Source of the DNA: Thermohalobaculum sp039180675 | GTDB lineage: Bacteria; Pseudomonadota; Alphaproteobacteria; Rhodobacterales; Rhodobacteraceae | Direction of reading: 5' to 3' | Length of the DNA: 64,000 nucleotides | Assembly: GCA_039180675.1 (NCBI GenBank) | Contig: JBCDDC010000016.1 | Location: 53,068 to 117,067 of the forward strand | Part shown: piece by piece, positions 32,379-41,356 of the stretch | Numbering within the stretch: position 1 is the stretch's first letter | Layout of the letters: every line of letters starts with the position of its first letter | The notes under the pieces: generated by a model | What the model was told of the DNA's origin: nothing | The model's database searches: none | What the model saw: only the letters and a program-made list of their open reading frames with translations | Program-made: the position numbers and the translations under genes

Positions 32379-34196
32379 TCAGGCGACGGATCGCGCTTGA
32401 CGTTTGCGCTCGTGCGGATCGAGAAAGCGTTTGCGCAGGCGAACTGCACTGGGCGTGACCTCCACCAATTCATCGTCATTTATGTAAGCGATCGCCTCTT
32501 CCAGGCTAAATTTCGTTGCTGGCGTAAGGATTACGGCATCATCCTTGCCTGCGGCGCGGATGTTCGTGAGCTTCTTGCCCTTCAGCGGATTGACCTCCAG
32601 ATCGTTGTCGCGGGAGTGTTCTCCGATGATCATGCCCGTGTAGACCTTATCGCCGGGGGAAGTGAACAACCGCCCGCGCTCCTCAAGGTTGAACAACGCA
32701 TAGGCGACTGCCTCGCCGTTCTCCATCGAAATCAGCACACCCGCGCGCCGCCCTGCGATCTCCCCTTTGTAGGGAGCCCATTCGTGGAAACGCCGGTTCA
32801 GGATGCCTGTTCCCCGTGTATCGGTCAGAAACTCACCATGATAGCCGATCAGGCCGCGCGCGGGCACGTGGGCGACGATCCGGGCCTTGCCGCTCTGTCC
32901 CGCGCTCATCTCCACAAGCTCGCCCCTGCGCTTGGCGAGTTTTTCGACAACGACGCCGGAATACTCTTCGTCCAAGTCGATTGTTGCCTCTTCGATTGGC
33001 TCGAGACGCCGGCCATCGGCATCCCGCATCAGAACCCTTGGCCGCGAGATCGAAAGTTCGAATCCCTCGCGCCGCATGTTCTCGATCAGCACACCCATTT
33101 GGAGCTCACCGCGGCCCGCGACTTCGAAGGCCTCTCCACCGGGCGTGTCGGTCACCTGGATTGCCACATTCGACTCGGCCTCGCGCAGCAACCGGTCACG
33201 GATCACGCGCGATTGGACCTTCTTTCCGTCCCGCCCTGCAAAGGGGCTGTCGTTGATGCCGAAGGTGACGGTGATCGTTGGGGGGTCGATCGGCTGTGCC
33301 TCGATCGGCTCGCTCACAGACAGATCGCAAAGGGTGTCGGCAACGGTTGTCTTGGTCATGCCAGCCACGGCAACGATGTCACCTGCCTCGGCCCCGTCAA
33401 TCGGCTGACGGCTGAGCCCGCGGAAGGCGAGGATCTTCGAGATGCGGAACCGTTCGATCTCGCCGCCCTCGCGATTGAGCGCCTTTATCTGCATGCCGGG
33501 CCGGACGCTTCCCGCCTCGATCCGGCCAGTGAGGATACGGCCGAGGAAGGGGTCTGCCTCCAGTGTCGTCGCAAGCATGCGCAACGGCGCGCCCCGGTTC
33601 TCAGCCTGCGCGGGCGCAGGCACATGGGCGATGATCGTCTCCATCAGGGGGGCCAGGCTCTCGCGCGGGTCGTCCAACTCCCTCGCGGCCCAGCCTGAGC
33701 GGCCCGACGCGTAGAGCGCTGGAAAATCGAGCTGCGCCTCGTCGGCGCCGAGGTCGGCGAAGAGATCAAAACACTCGTCCAGCACCCGGTCGGGCTCCGC
33801 TTCAGGTTTGTCGACCTTGTTCAGAACGACGATTGGCCGGAGACCGAGCCCCAACGCCTTCGCGGTTACGAATTTCGTCTGCGGCATCGGCCCTTCTGCG
33901 GCGTCGACCAGCAGCACCACTCCATCGACCATCGAAAGGATCCGTTCGACCTCACCCCCGAAATCCGCGTGGCCCGGCGTATCGACGATGTTGATCCGGG
34001 TGCCGCTCCAGTCGACCGATGTGCATTTCGCGAGGATCGTTATCCCACGCTCGCGCTCGATATCATTGGAATCCATCGCACGTTCAGCCACCTGCTCGTT
34101 GGCCCGAAAGGCGCCGGACTGTTTCAGGATCTCGTCAACCAGAGTGGTCTTGCCATGATCGACATGGGCAATGATCGCGATGTTGCGCAGTTGCAT
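32379..34196 (-). CDS. typA: translational GTPase TypA/BipA
   Basis: A 605-residue ribosome-associated GTPase. G1 is AHVDHGKTTLVDEIL (about residues 10-24), G3 VDTPGHADFGGEVERIL, and G4 LNKVDKPEA (about 128). An EF-Tu domain 2, an EF-G-like domain V and the BipA-specific C-terminal end (ATKFSLEEAIAYINDDELVEVTP) follow. It assists 50S assembly and growth under cold or stress. The ATG is at 34194-34196 and the length is standard. Confidence 0.95.
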   Translation of the reverse strand: MQLRNIAIIAHVDHGKTTLVDEILKQSGAFRANEQVAERAMDSNDIERERGITILAKCTSVDWSGTRINIVDTPGHADFGGEVERILSMVDGVVLLVDAAEGPMPQTKFVTAKALGLGLRPIVVLNKVDKPEAEPDRVLDECFDLFADLGADEAQLDFPALYASGRSGWAARELDDPRESLAPLMETIIAHVPAPAQAENRGAPLRMLATTLEADPFLGRILTGRIEAGSVRPGMQIKALNREGGEIERFRISKILAFRGLSRQPIDGAEAGDIVAVAGMTKTTVADTLCDLSVSEPIEAQPIDPPTITVTFGINDSPFAGRDGKKVQSRVIRDRLLREAESNVAIQVTDTPGGEAFEVAGRGELQMGVLIENMRREGFELSISRPRVLMRDADGRRLEPIEEATIDLDEEYSGVVVEKLAKRRGELVEMSAGQSGKARIVAHVPARGLIGYHGEFLTDTRGTGILNRRFHEWAPYKGEIAGRRAGVLISMENGEAVAYALFNLEERGRLFTSPGDKVYTGMIIGEHSRDNDLEVNPLKGKKLTNIRAAGKDDAVILTPATKFSLEEAIAYINDDELVEVTPSAVRLRKRFLDPHERKRQARSVA

Positions 34197-34477
34197 AGCG
34201 CGTCCTTATCGTTGAGCGGCTGCGAGCCGGTACCACGCCGCGGTGCAGCATGCTACTGGTATCCTATGCTGTGAAACGTATTTGCCGGCTTATCGGCGCG
34301 GCGACAGTTCCTCGCCGGAGAAGATCCACCACGCAACCTGAAGATGCTGGGTCTTTGATAGGGAAACATCGCACCCGCATCGATCCTTGCCGTCCTTGCG
34401 TTACTCGCTGCATTGGTGCTTTCGTAACTGGCAAGGTGCCTGGCACCTCAAGATGCGGTTATTGACGGAGCCAGGAC
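34197..34477. promoter_or_regulatory. 281-bp divergent spacer
   Basis: The spacer between typA and the quinone reductase gene holds no gene. It contains several small stems, for example CGGCGA/TCGCCG near 34300 and the palindrome AGGTGCC-T-GGCACCT at about 34434-34448, which lies 30 bp before the reductase start and could be an operator. Confidence 0.35.
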
Positions 34478-35437
34478 ATGCGGGCCATGCAGATCACCGA
34501 AATCGGGGCGGACCTCACGATGCAGGAGGTGCCCGCACCGGAGCCCGGCCCCGGGCAGGTGCGGATTAAGGTTGCGGCCTGCGGTGTCAACTTCGCCGAC
34601 ACGCTGATGGTCAAAGGCCAGTATCAGGAAAAGCCGCCGCTTCCCTTCTCACCGGGGATCGAGGTTTGCGGTGAAGTCGAGACCCATGGCGAGGGCGTGA
34701 CGGCCCCGGCGATCGGGACGCGAGTCGCAGTGACATGTGGCTATGGGGGACTGGCAGAGCAGGTCTGCGCCCATGCGGCCGCCTGCGTATCGCTGCCAGA
34801 GACAGTCTCCGACGTAGAAGGCGCGGCGCTGCAGGTTGCGTATGGTACGAGCCATGTGGCGCTCGACTACAGGGCGAGGTTGCAGGCCGGGGAGACGCTG
34901 TTGGTCACAGGCGCCGCTGGCGGGGTCGGTCTGACAGCTGTCGAGATCGGGGCGCTTATGGGGGCGAACGTGATCGCGGTCGCCCGCGGCGCTGACCGGC
35001 TGGAGCGCGCGCGGGCCAGGGGCGCGAAGCACCTAATCGACTCCGAGAGCGCGGATATCCGCCATGAGGTGAAGGCGCTCGGCGGCGCAGATGTCGTCTA
35101 CGACCCGGTCGGTGGGGCAATGTGGGACGCGGCCATCCGCGCGGCCAAGCCTGAGGCGCGCCTGATCCCCATCGGCTTTGCGTCGGGTGAGATCCCTCAG
35201 ATCCCCGCGAACATTCTTCTTGTGAAGAACCTGACCGTGATCGGGCTCTACTGGGGCGCCTACTTCCGTCTGCGTCCCCAGGTGATGGCGGAGAGTCTTG
35301 CGCAGCTTCTCAGCTGGCATGCCGAAGGCAAGATCAAACCACATGTTTCAAATCAGATCCCGCTGGCTGACGCGAACGAAGCACTTAGGCTTCTGCGGTC
35401 GCGTGAGGCGACGGGTAAGGTCGTCGTGACGCTCTGA
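34478..35437 (+). CDS. NADPH:quinone oxidoreductase family protein (medium-chain dehydrogenase/reductase)
   Basis: A 319-residue zeta-crystallin-like reductase without zinc ligands. The N-terminal GroES-like half includes GVNFADTLMVKGQYQEKPPLPFSPGIEVCGEV. The Rossmann half has LLVTGAAGGVGLTAVEIGALMGANVIAVARG (about residues 140-170) for NADPH. These enzymes reduce quinones or enones in the cytoplasm. A GGAG ribosome site lies upstream of the ATG. Confidence 0.88.
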   Translation: MRAMQITEIGADLTMQEVPAPEPGPGQVRIKVAACGVNFADTLMVKGQYQEKPPLPFSPGIEVCGEVETHGEGVTAPAIGTRVAVTCGYGGLAEQVCAHAAACVSLPETVSDVEGAALQVAYGTSHVALDYRARLQAGETLLVTGAAGGVGLTAVEIGALMGANVIAVARGADRLERARARGAKHLIDSESADIRHEVKALGGADVVYDPVGGAMWDAAIRAAKPEARLIPIGFASGEIPQIPANILLVKNLTVIGLYWGAYFRLRPQVMAESLAQLLSWHAEGKIKPHVSNQIPLADANEALRLLRSREATGKVVVTL

Positions 35438-35461
35438 ACCGAGCTGGTTCTATAGGGAGGA

Positions 35462-35557
35462 CGCACCAATCGGCATGCGGCTTCGCCGCATAAGTCTATA
35501 CGCGATCAGAGGAAAGGCCGTCGCGATGCGACAGCCTTTAGGCTGATCGCTGGTGCG
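35462..35557. other. three-way-junction hairpin element
   Basis: An outer 7-bp stem (CGCACCA 35462-35468 with TGGTGCG 35551-35557) encloses a 7-bp hairpin at 35475-35491 (loop TTC) and a long arm. The arm has 8 bp (35502-35509 with 35543-35550) topped by a 12-bp stem with one mismatch (35513-35524 with 35528-35539, loop GAT). The arm abuts the outer stem without a gap. It follows the quinone reductase stop codon by 25 bp. It resembles the elements at 14137 and 17674 in design but not in sequence. Confidence 0.72.
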
Positions 35558-35586
35558 CCGCTTGGAAGTTCGCGCTCTGTCCCGCT

Positions 35587-35614
35587 AAAACGCTGTTCGC
35601 CAGAACGGCGTTTT
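35587..35614. terminator. bidirectional terminator-like hairpin
   Basis: AAAACGCTGTTC (35587-35598) pairs with GAACGGCGTTTT (35603-35614), 12 bp with one wobble and a 4-nt loop. A-tract and T-tract flanks suit termination in both directions between the convergent quinone reductase and ligase genes. Confidence 0.75.
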
Positions 35615-35692
35615 CTTAGGGACAGTATGGACTGGCGCGCGGCACGCGCGCACTGCTTGGTTCGATTGGTTTCGATCGCCCAGCGAAATGGC

Positions 35693-36817
35693 TCAGGCCG
35701 TGTATTCCGCGATCAGATGATCGACCACGGCATGCAGGGCTTCTCTCTGCTCCGCGCCACTATCGAGCGCGTGGTAGAAGACCCGTCTCTGCCGCTCGGC
35801 AGAGGTGCCTCGGGCACATATCTGCGTGGCGTGGGCGATCGCCTCACGCCCGCCCAGGCTTTCGCTCGCCTCCGCCGTGAGCGCGATCAACTCCTCCAGC
35901 AGCTCGGCAAAAGGCACCAGCGCATCTTTGCCGTGATCCACGAGCTCGCGCGTCACACCATAGCGCTGCGCCCGCCACCGGTTTTCGTTGACCATGATCG
36001 CCGGGTAGAGGCGCCAGCGCTGGTTCAGCGATCTGAGCCGCCAGAGCATCGCGAGAATCCCCTGATAGAGCGCCGCCACGGTCACCGCGTCCTCCACCCG
36101 TGAGCAGACATCCGTCACCCTTTGCTCCAGCGTCGGGAACTTGTCCGACGGCCGGATGTCCCACCAGATCTTGGTCGCGTCCTCGATACAGCCCGCGCGC
36201 ACCAGGTGATCCACCAGCCGCCGGTATTCGGCATGGGAATGGAAGACATCCGGCAATCCGGTTCGGGGCAGGGCGTCGAACACCGTCAGACGATATGAGG
36301 CGAGGCCCGTGTCCTCGCCCTTCCAGAACGGCGACGAGGTCGAGAGCGCCAGCAGATGTGGCAGGAAATACGCTGCCTGGTTCATCAGATCGACCCTGAG
36401 ATCGGGGTCCTCGATGCCGACATGCACATGGCAGCCACAGATCAGCATGCGCCGGACCGCACCACCCAGATCCGCGTCCAGCGTGTCATAGCGTTCCTTG
36501 CGGGTATGGGTTTGGGCCTGCCAGTCAGCGAAAGGATGGGTCGAGGCCGCGATCGCCGCGTATCCATGCGCCTCGGCGGCCATGGCGATACAATGGCGCA
36601 TCTTGCGCAGTTCCTCTCCCGCCTCTAAAGCGGTTTTGTGCACTTCGGTGCCGACCTCGACCTGGCATTGGAGAAATTCGGGCGAGAGATGCTTGCCGAG
36701 CGATGCCCCGCAATCGGCCAGAAAATCCTCTGATGGCGCTTGTACCAGATCCCGGGTTTCCCGATCGACGATCAGGTATTCCTCTTCTATCCCAATGCTG
36801 AAGGATGGCGCTTCCAC
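35693..36817 (-). CDS. carboxylate-amine ligase, YbdK/glutamate-cysteine ligase 2 family
   Basis: A 374-residue enzyme. The start at GTG 36817 puts the family opening PSFSIGIEEEYLIVD at residues 4-18; an upstream extension runs into the divergent gene and is rejected. Other blocks are CQVEVGTEVH, LICGCHVHVGIED (about 125-137) and WWDIRPSDKFPTLEQRV. The family joins glutamate to cysteine weakly in E. coli YbdK, and its physiological product is unknown. It is divergent from the TPP enzyme with 85 bp between. Confidence 0.85.
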   Translation of the reverse strand: MEAPSFSIGIEEEYLIVDRETRDLVQAPSEDFLADCGASLGKHLSPEFLQCQVEVGTEVHKTALEAGEELRKMRHCIAMAAEAHGYAAIAASTHPFADWQAQTHTRKERYDTLDADLGGAVRRMLICGCHVHVGIEDPDLRVDLMNQAAYFLPHLLALSTSSPFWKGEDTGLASYRLTVFDALPRTGLPDVFHSHAEYRRLVDHLVRAGCIEDATKIWWDIRPSDKFPTLEQRVTDVCSRVEDAVTVAALYQGILAMLWRLRSLNQRWRLYPAIMVNENRWRAQRYGVTRELVDHGKDALVPFAELLEELIALTAEASESLGGREAIAHATQICARGTSAERQRRVFYHALDSGAEQREALHAVVDHLIAEYTA

Positions 36818-36902
36818 GATTACAAGCCTAAGTGGCCCGATCCGCGTTGACAACGCCCGGGCCGCTTGCACAACTGGCTGGGCAGTGGATGGAGGGTTCC
36901 CC

Positions 36903-38555
36903 ATGAAAACCGGCGGCGAGATACTGGTCGAAGCCCTTGCGGCCCAGGGAGTCGCCACGGCGTTCGGCGTGCCGGGGGAGAGCTACCTCGCCGTGCTCGA
37001 TGCGCTCCATGACAGCGATATCCAGTTCATCCTCTGCCGCCAGGAGGGCGGTGCAGCTTTCGCGGCTGAGGCTTGGGGGAAGCTGACCGGCGAACCAGGG
37101 ATCTGCTTCGTGACCCGAGGCCCCGGGGCGACCAATGCCTCGATCGGCGTGCATACGGCGATGCAGGACTCATCGCCGATGATCCTCTTCGTTGGCCAGA
37201 TCGCGCGCGAGATGCGCGGGCGCGAAGCATTTCAGGAGATTGACTACCGCGCCATGTTCGGAACCGTCGCCAAATGGGTCACCGAGGTCGACAGTGCCGA
37301 CCGAATGGCCGAGATCGTCGCCCGCGCGTTTCGCATCGCGCTTTCCGGGCGCCCGGGGCCAGTCGTGGTTGCGCTGCCAGAGGACATGCTGCGCGACGAG
37401 GCCGAGGCGATCGTGGCCCCCCGGCTTCAGATCTCTTGCCCTGGCGTACCGAAAGGCGCTGCGGGACAAACTGCCGAGATGCTTGCGGCGGCCGAGCGGC
37501 CCGCGATCCTGATCGGCGGGGGCGGCTGGGGAAGCCGTATAGGGATCTCAGCGCTGACTGAATGGGCCGAACGGGCGGCGATCCCACTCTCGGTCACCTT
37601 CCGCTGCCAGGACATGGTCGATAACAATGCGCCCGCCTATGTCGGCGATGCCGGCGTCGGCATGCCGCCGCATGTCCGCCAGATGCTGGACGAGGCGGAT
37701 CTGATCCTCTCGATCGGCCACCAGTTCGACGAGATGATGACCGATGGCTACACTCTCTTTGACGCACCAGTCCCGAAACAGCGCATTATCCATGTACACC
37801 CCTCCGATGACGAGCTTGGTGCCGTCTACCAGCCCGAGCTGGCCATCCACGCCGACCCGAATGCCTTTGCCGCAGCACTGGCCGCGACCGAGATCGCGCC
37901 GACAAATGCGAAGCGCGACCGGCTGGAGGAGTTGCGGGCCACATGGGAGTCAAGCTTCGATCTCGCTCCGCAGCCGGGCGACGTGGATATGGGCGAGGTG
38001 ATGAAGGATGTGCGCGCCAAACTGCCCGCCGACGCGATCATCACGAACGGCGCAGGCAATTTTGCGATCTGGCCGGGGCGTCTCTTCAAGTACGGACCCG
38101 ACCATCGCCTTTTAGGCCCCCAATCGGGCGCGATGGGGGCAGGGGTGCCTGCGGCGTTGGCGGCCAAGGTGCACGATCCCTCGAAAACCGTTCTCTGCTT
38201 TGCCGGAGACGGTGATTTCCAGATGACCTGTCAGGAGCTTGGCACGGCCATGCAGTTCGATGCCCGGCCAATCGTCCTGATCCTCAACAACGGCGCCTAC
38301 GGCACGATCCGTATGCATCAGGAGCGGGATTATCCCGACCGGATTAGCGCGACGGAGATCCACAATCCGGATTTCGTGAAGATCGGCGAAGCCTACGGTA
38401 TGCATTCGGAGCGGATCGCGACCACCGATGAGTTCGCCGATGCATTCGACCGCGCGCTTGCCTCACCCACGGGCGCGCTGCTGGAGCTGGTGATTTCGGT
38501 GGAATCGATCACTCCGAAACGTACGCTCAGCCAGATCCGGGGGACCGGTGTTTGA
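36903..38555 (+). CDS. thiamine-pyrophosphate enzyme, acetolactate synthase large-subunit-like
   Basis: A 550-residue TPP enzyme. The catalytic glutamate lies in FGVPGESYLAVLDAL (about residue 26), and a Rossmann-like middle domain follows. The TPP motif begins GDGDFQMTCQELGTAMQ (about 438) and ends NNGAYGT. True acetolactate synthase needs a small subunit gene, and none is adjacent. Alternatives are an oxalyl-CoA or benzoylformate decarboxylase-type enzyme or an indolepyruvate decarboxylase. The start at 36903 fits the family N-terminus. A terminator follows at 38588. Confidence 0.82.
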   Translation: MKTGGEILVEALAAQGVATAFGVPGESYLAVLDALHDSDIQFILCRQEGGAAFAAEAWGKLTGEPGICFVTRGPGATNASIGVHTAMQDSSPMILFVGQIAREMRGREAFQEIDYRAMFGTVAKWVTEVDSADRMAEIVARAFRIALSGRPGPVVVALPEDMLRDEAEAIVAPRLQISCPGVPKGAAGQTAEMLAAAERPAILIGGGGWGSRIGISALTEWAERAAIPLSVTFRCQDMVDNNAPAYVGDAGVGMPPHVRQMLDEADLILSIGHQFDEMMTDGYTLFDAPVPKQRIIHVHPSDDELGAVYQPELAIHADPNAFAAALAATEIAPTNAKRDRLEELRATWESSFDLAPQPGDVDMGEVMKDVRAKLPADAIITNGAGNFAIWPGRLFKYGPDHRLLGPQSGAMGAGVPAALAAKVHDPSKTVLCFAGDGDFQMTCQELGTAMQFDARPIVLILNNGAYGTIRMHQERDYPDRISATEIHNPDFVKIGEAYGMHSERIATTDEFADAFDRALASPTGALLELVISVESITPKRTLSQIRGTGV

Positions 38556-38587
38556 ACAGGCGTTTCCTGTCGAACCCGGCCAAGAAA

Positions 38588-38614
38588 AAGGGGCGCCGGT
38601 CTTGAGCGCCCCTT
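38588..38614. terminator. intrinsic terminator between convergent genes
   Basis: AAGGGGCGC (38588-38596) pairs with GCGCCCCTT (38606-38614), a perfect 9-bp stem with a 9-nt loop. The A-rich left flank and TTAAAG right flank suit use from either side. Confidence 0.78.
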
Positions 38615-38639
38615 AAAGTCTTCACTGCTCTGCTCTAGG

Positions 38640-38954
38640 TCAGCTTGCCGCTGGTTGACGCAGGAACATCGGCCGCTGGCTCGGGGGCTGCAAATCGCCT
38701 GTCTTCTGCTCGCTTCCCGATTCTGCCTGGTTTTGATCGTCGCCGGGCGAAAGTGTCATCACTTCGGCCGTTTCCTCTTCGGCCGGATTGCTGGCCGAAG
38801 TCTCTCTTTGCTCGACGACAGGTGCTGGCGTGGGCATCGGTTTTCCCGTCCCGGCCACAAGCGACTCCGCCGTCTTGATGAATTCTTCCAACCGCTCGAA
38901 CTCGGCGCAGAGTTCGTCTCGGCGTTGCTTCGCAATCATGATCACGTCTGACAT
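38640..38954 (-). CDS. hypothetical protein with N-terminal coiled coil
   Basis: A 104-residue protein preceded by a GGGAG ribosome site. Residues 1-35 form an amphipathic helix (IAKQRRDELCAEFERLEEFIKTAE). The rest is acidic and rich in Pro, Ser, Glu and Gln, probably disordered. No family is recognised. An overlapping frame of similar length on the same strand is a shadow, because only this one has sensible composition and a ribosome site. Confidence 0.6.
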   Translation of the reverse strand: MSDVIMIAKQRRDELCAEFERLEEFIKTAESLVAGTGKPMPTPAPVVEQRETSASNPAEEETAEVMTLSPGDDQNQAESGSEQKTGDLQPPSQRPMFLRQPAAS

Positions 38955-39320
38955 TCAATCACTCCCATTCGATCCTTGCACATGAGAAGAACGCATCGAA
39001 ACACAGGCTCACCCCAGAACGCGTCGTCTTCCGTTAGCTTCATTCTCAAATGCTTTTATCTAAAAGATTATGGAGCGACTGAGGCAGCATTCGGGTCAGA
39101 GAGTGACCTTGGAGATCGTCAGACGCTGTCTGTCGTTGTGCAGCTTGGGCTGTGATTGGCACCCTTCACGTGGCGGTGATCCTGCGGACGGGGTTCGAAA
39201 CATGCGCTTGTTTTTCATTGCGGCCTGGCCACTTTTTGTCGAACGCTTGCAAAAGCGTTGTGGTTTTGTGCGGCTGCGCCTTCTCCGCAGTGTCTGGCCG
39301 CTTGGCGCATCGAGGGGAAA
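38955..39320. promoter_or_regulatory. 366-bp spacer upstream of the HugZ gene
   Basis: No convincing gene. It contains the palindrome CTTTTA-TC-TAAAAG at 39053-39066, a possible regulator site, and AT-rich stretches near 39040-39075. The right part (39100-39320) shows nothing specific apart from the GAGGGGAAA ribosome site just before 39321. Confidence 0.4.
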
Positions 39321-40076
39321 ATGTCTCAAAATGATGTCCTCAGGACCGTGGATGACGAGGCGAGGCACCAGGCCAGAAATTTTCTGCGGACGGCTCGGCA
39401 CGGGGCGTTGGCGACCATCGATCCTGACACCGGCGTTCCGATGGCGAGCCGCGTGTCGCTCGCGACATCCGCTGACGGATCGCCCATCTTTCTCATCTCG
39501 CAGCTTTCCGGCCATTTCGGTGCGCTAGAGTCGGATGCGCGCGCGTCGCTCTTGATCGGAGAGCCGGGCAAAGGCGACCCGCTCGCCCATCCGCGCATCA
39601 CGGTTTACGGCCGTGCCCTCAAGCTCGAGGATGAGGCTCGCGGCATCGCCCGCGGCCGCTTTCTTGCGCGCCATCCGAAGGCTGAGCTTTACGCCGATTT
39701 CGGCGACTTCGCTTTCTGGAAACTCGAGCTTGACGGTGCCTCACTCAATGGTGGGTTCGGAAAAGCCTACGCATTGAGTAAGGATGACCTGATCGCGCCG
39801 ATCGAGCAGTCGCTCGAAGCGATGGAGGCCGGTGCCGTCACCCATATGAACGAGGATCACCTCGATGCGATCGAGCTTTATGCAACGAAGCTGCTCGGAC
39901 GCCCCCAGGGAAACTGGCGGCTAGCCTGCATCGATCCCGAGGGGCTCGACATGACTTTGGGCGATGAGGTCGCCCGTCTCTGGTTCGATCCACCGCTCAA
40001 ATCGGCGGAGGAATTGCGCCCCCGCCTCGTGGCTCTCGCAAAACGCGCCCGAATGGACACCCGGAAGGACACTTGA
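39321..40076 (+). CDS. HugZ-family haem utilisation protein (split-barrel flavin/haem fold)
   Basis: A 251-residue protein. The N-terminal PNPOx-like split barrel spans about residues 10-150 (FLRTARHGALATIDPDTGVPMASRVSLAT, FLISQLSGHFGALESDARASLLIGEPG). The C-terminal DUF2470 domain has HMNEDHLDAIELYATKLLG. This combination defines HugZ/HutZ-type proteins, which bind or degrade haem. The stop overlaps the start of the SbmA-like transporter in a TGATG, so the two are translated together. Confidence 0.84.
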   Translation: MSQNDVLRTVDDEARHQARNFLRTARHGALATIDPDTGVPMASRVSLATSADGSPIFLISQLSGHFGALESDARASLLIGEPGKGDPLAHPRITVYGRALKLEDEARGIARGRFLARHPKAELYADFGDFAFWKLELDGASLNGGFGKAYALSKDDLIAPIEQSLEAMEAGAVTHMNEDHLDAIELYATKLLGRPQGNWRLACIDPEGLDMTLGDEVARLWFDPPLKSAEELRPRLVALAKRARMDTRKDT

Positions 40077-41356
40077 TGTTTGGAAGCTTTTTTCCCCGCC
40101 CGAAACTCTTCTTCCTGTCCTTTCTTCTCTGGACCTCCTTGGCGGTTGGGATGTGGTACTGGGTCGGCACGGATATCGGGCGCGCGCTTGGCTTTCTCGA
40201 GGGCTGGACGTCTGAGACCCCGCCGGTCATCGGGCTCGGGCACTTCACGACCCCCGATTTCATCTGGTTCTATGTCTATGTGTTGGCATTCGCCGCTGCG
40301 TTTACCGGCTTCTGGTTCTGGCTTCAGCCGCATCGATGGCAGTGGTGGTCGGTCGTCGGCTCCATCCTGATCCTGTTCTCCACCTACTACTCAGTGCAGG
40401 TCTCTGTCGCGATCAACAACTGGCGGCGACCATTCTTCGACCTCGTGCAAGAGGCGCTGAATCCTGATCGGGCGGAGGAGCGAACGGCCGAGGTCTACAC
40501 CTCCGAACTGCTCGATCTGATCGTGATCTTCGCCGAGATCGCGCTTGTCTGGATGGTGATCTATGTGATCACCCGCTTTGGCGTCAGCCACTACATCTTC
40601 CGCTGGCGCACGGCGATGAACGACTTCTACACGAGCAACTGGAAGAAGCTGCGCCATGTCGAGGGCGCGTCGCAGCGGATCCAAGAGGACACCATGTTAT
40701 TCGCCCGGATCACCGAGGGGCTCGGCGTCGCGGTGGTCGATGCGGTGATGACCCTGATTGCCTTCCTGCCGATCCTCTGGGGGCTCTCCGAGTTTGTCCA
40801 AGAGGTTCCGATCGTGGGCGAGATCCCGCAGCCGCTTTTCTGGGCTGCACTCTTCTGGTCTGTCTTTGGAACCGGCCTCCTCGCGGTCGCCGGGATCCGG
40901 CTGCCGGGCCTCGAATTCCGCAACCAGCGGGTCGAGGCCGCGTTCCGCAAGGAGCTTGTCTATGGCGAAGATGACAAAGACCGCGCCCAGCCGCCGACAC
41001 TGGTCGACCTCTTCAGCGATGTACGGCGGAACTACTTCCGGCTCTACCTGAACTACATGTACTTCAACGTCGCGCGCGGGCTGTATCTGCAGGCGGACAA
41101 CATCTTCGCCTATGTGCTGCTGATCCCAACCATTGCCGCAGGTGCCATCACATTCGGGATCCTGCAACAGATCCTGACGGCGTTTAACCAGGTGTCGAAT
41201 TCGTTCCAGTTCCTGGTGAACTCGTGGTCGACCATCATCGAGTTGATGTCGATCCACAAACGCCTTCGGGCCTTCGAACGTGCGCTGGATGGTGAGGAGC
41301 AGTCCTCGATCGAGTTCGAGACCGACAACCCGCAACCCAGCGCAAGCGGGCTCTAG
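40076..41356 (+). CDS. SbmA/BacA-like transporter
   Basis: A 426-residue inner-membrane protein with about seven to eight helices and no ATPase domain. The hallmarks of SbmA/BacA are FRWRTAMNDFYTSNWKKLRHVEGASQRIQEDTMLF in the middle and the late block FQFLVNSWSTIIELMSIHKRLRAFE. SbmA and BacA import antimicrobial peptides and bleomycin; BacA of rhizobia is needed in symbiosis. Coupling to a HugZ gene raises the possibility of a haem- or peptide-linked substrate. TTG 40073 is a possible start one codon upstream. Confidence 0.85.
   Translation: MFGSFFPRPKLFFLSFLLWTSLAVGMWYWVGTDIGRALGFLEGWTSETPPVIGLGHFTTPDFIWFYVYVLAFAAAFTGFWFWLQPHRWQWWSVVGSILILFSTYYSVQVSVAINNWRRPFFDLVQEALNPDRAEERTAEVYTSELLDLIVIFAEIALVWMVIYVITRFGVSHYIFRWRTAMNDFYTSNWKKLRHVEGASQRIQEDTMLFARITEGLGVAVVDAVMTLIAFLPILWGLSEFVQEVPIVGEIPQPLFWAALFWSVFGTGLLAVAGIRLPGLEFRNQRVEAAFRKELVYGEDDKDRAQPPTLVDLFSDVRRNYFRLYLNYMYFNVARGLYLQADNIFAYVLLIPTIAAGAITFGILQQILTAFNQVSNSFQFLVNSWSTIIELMSIHKRLRAFERALDGEEQSSIEFETDNPQPSASGL

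Noticed and set aside
32397..33698. 433-codon open frame on the plus strand opposite typA
   Set aside because: It is antisense to a textbook GTPase gene and has no recognisable motif.
39185..39210. GGTTCGAAAC, resembling a tRNA T-loop
   Set aside because: The flanking bases do not pair as a T-stem, and no acceptor, D or anticodon arm can be folded around it.
39070..39528. 152-codon frame upstream of and overlapping the HugZ gene
   Set aside because: It enters the HugZ gene in another frame and has a Cys/Arg/Trp-rich non-protein composition.
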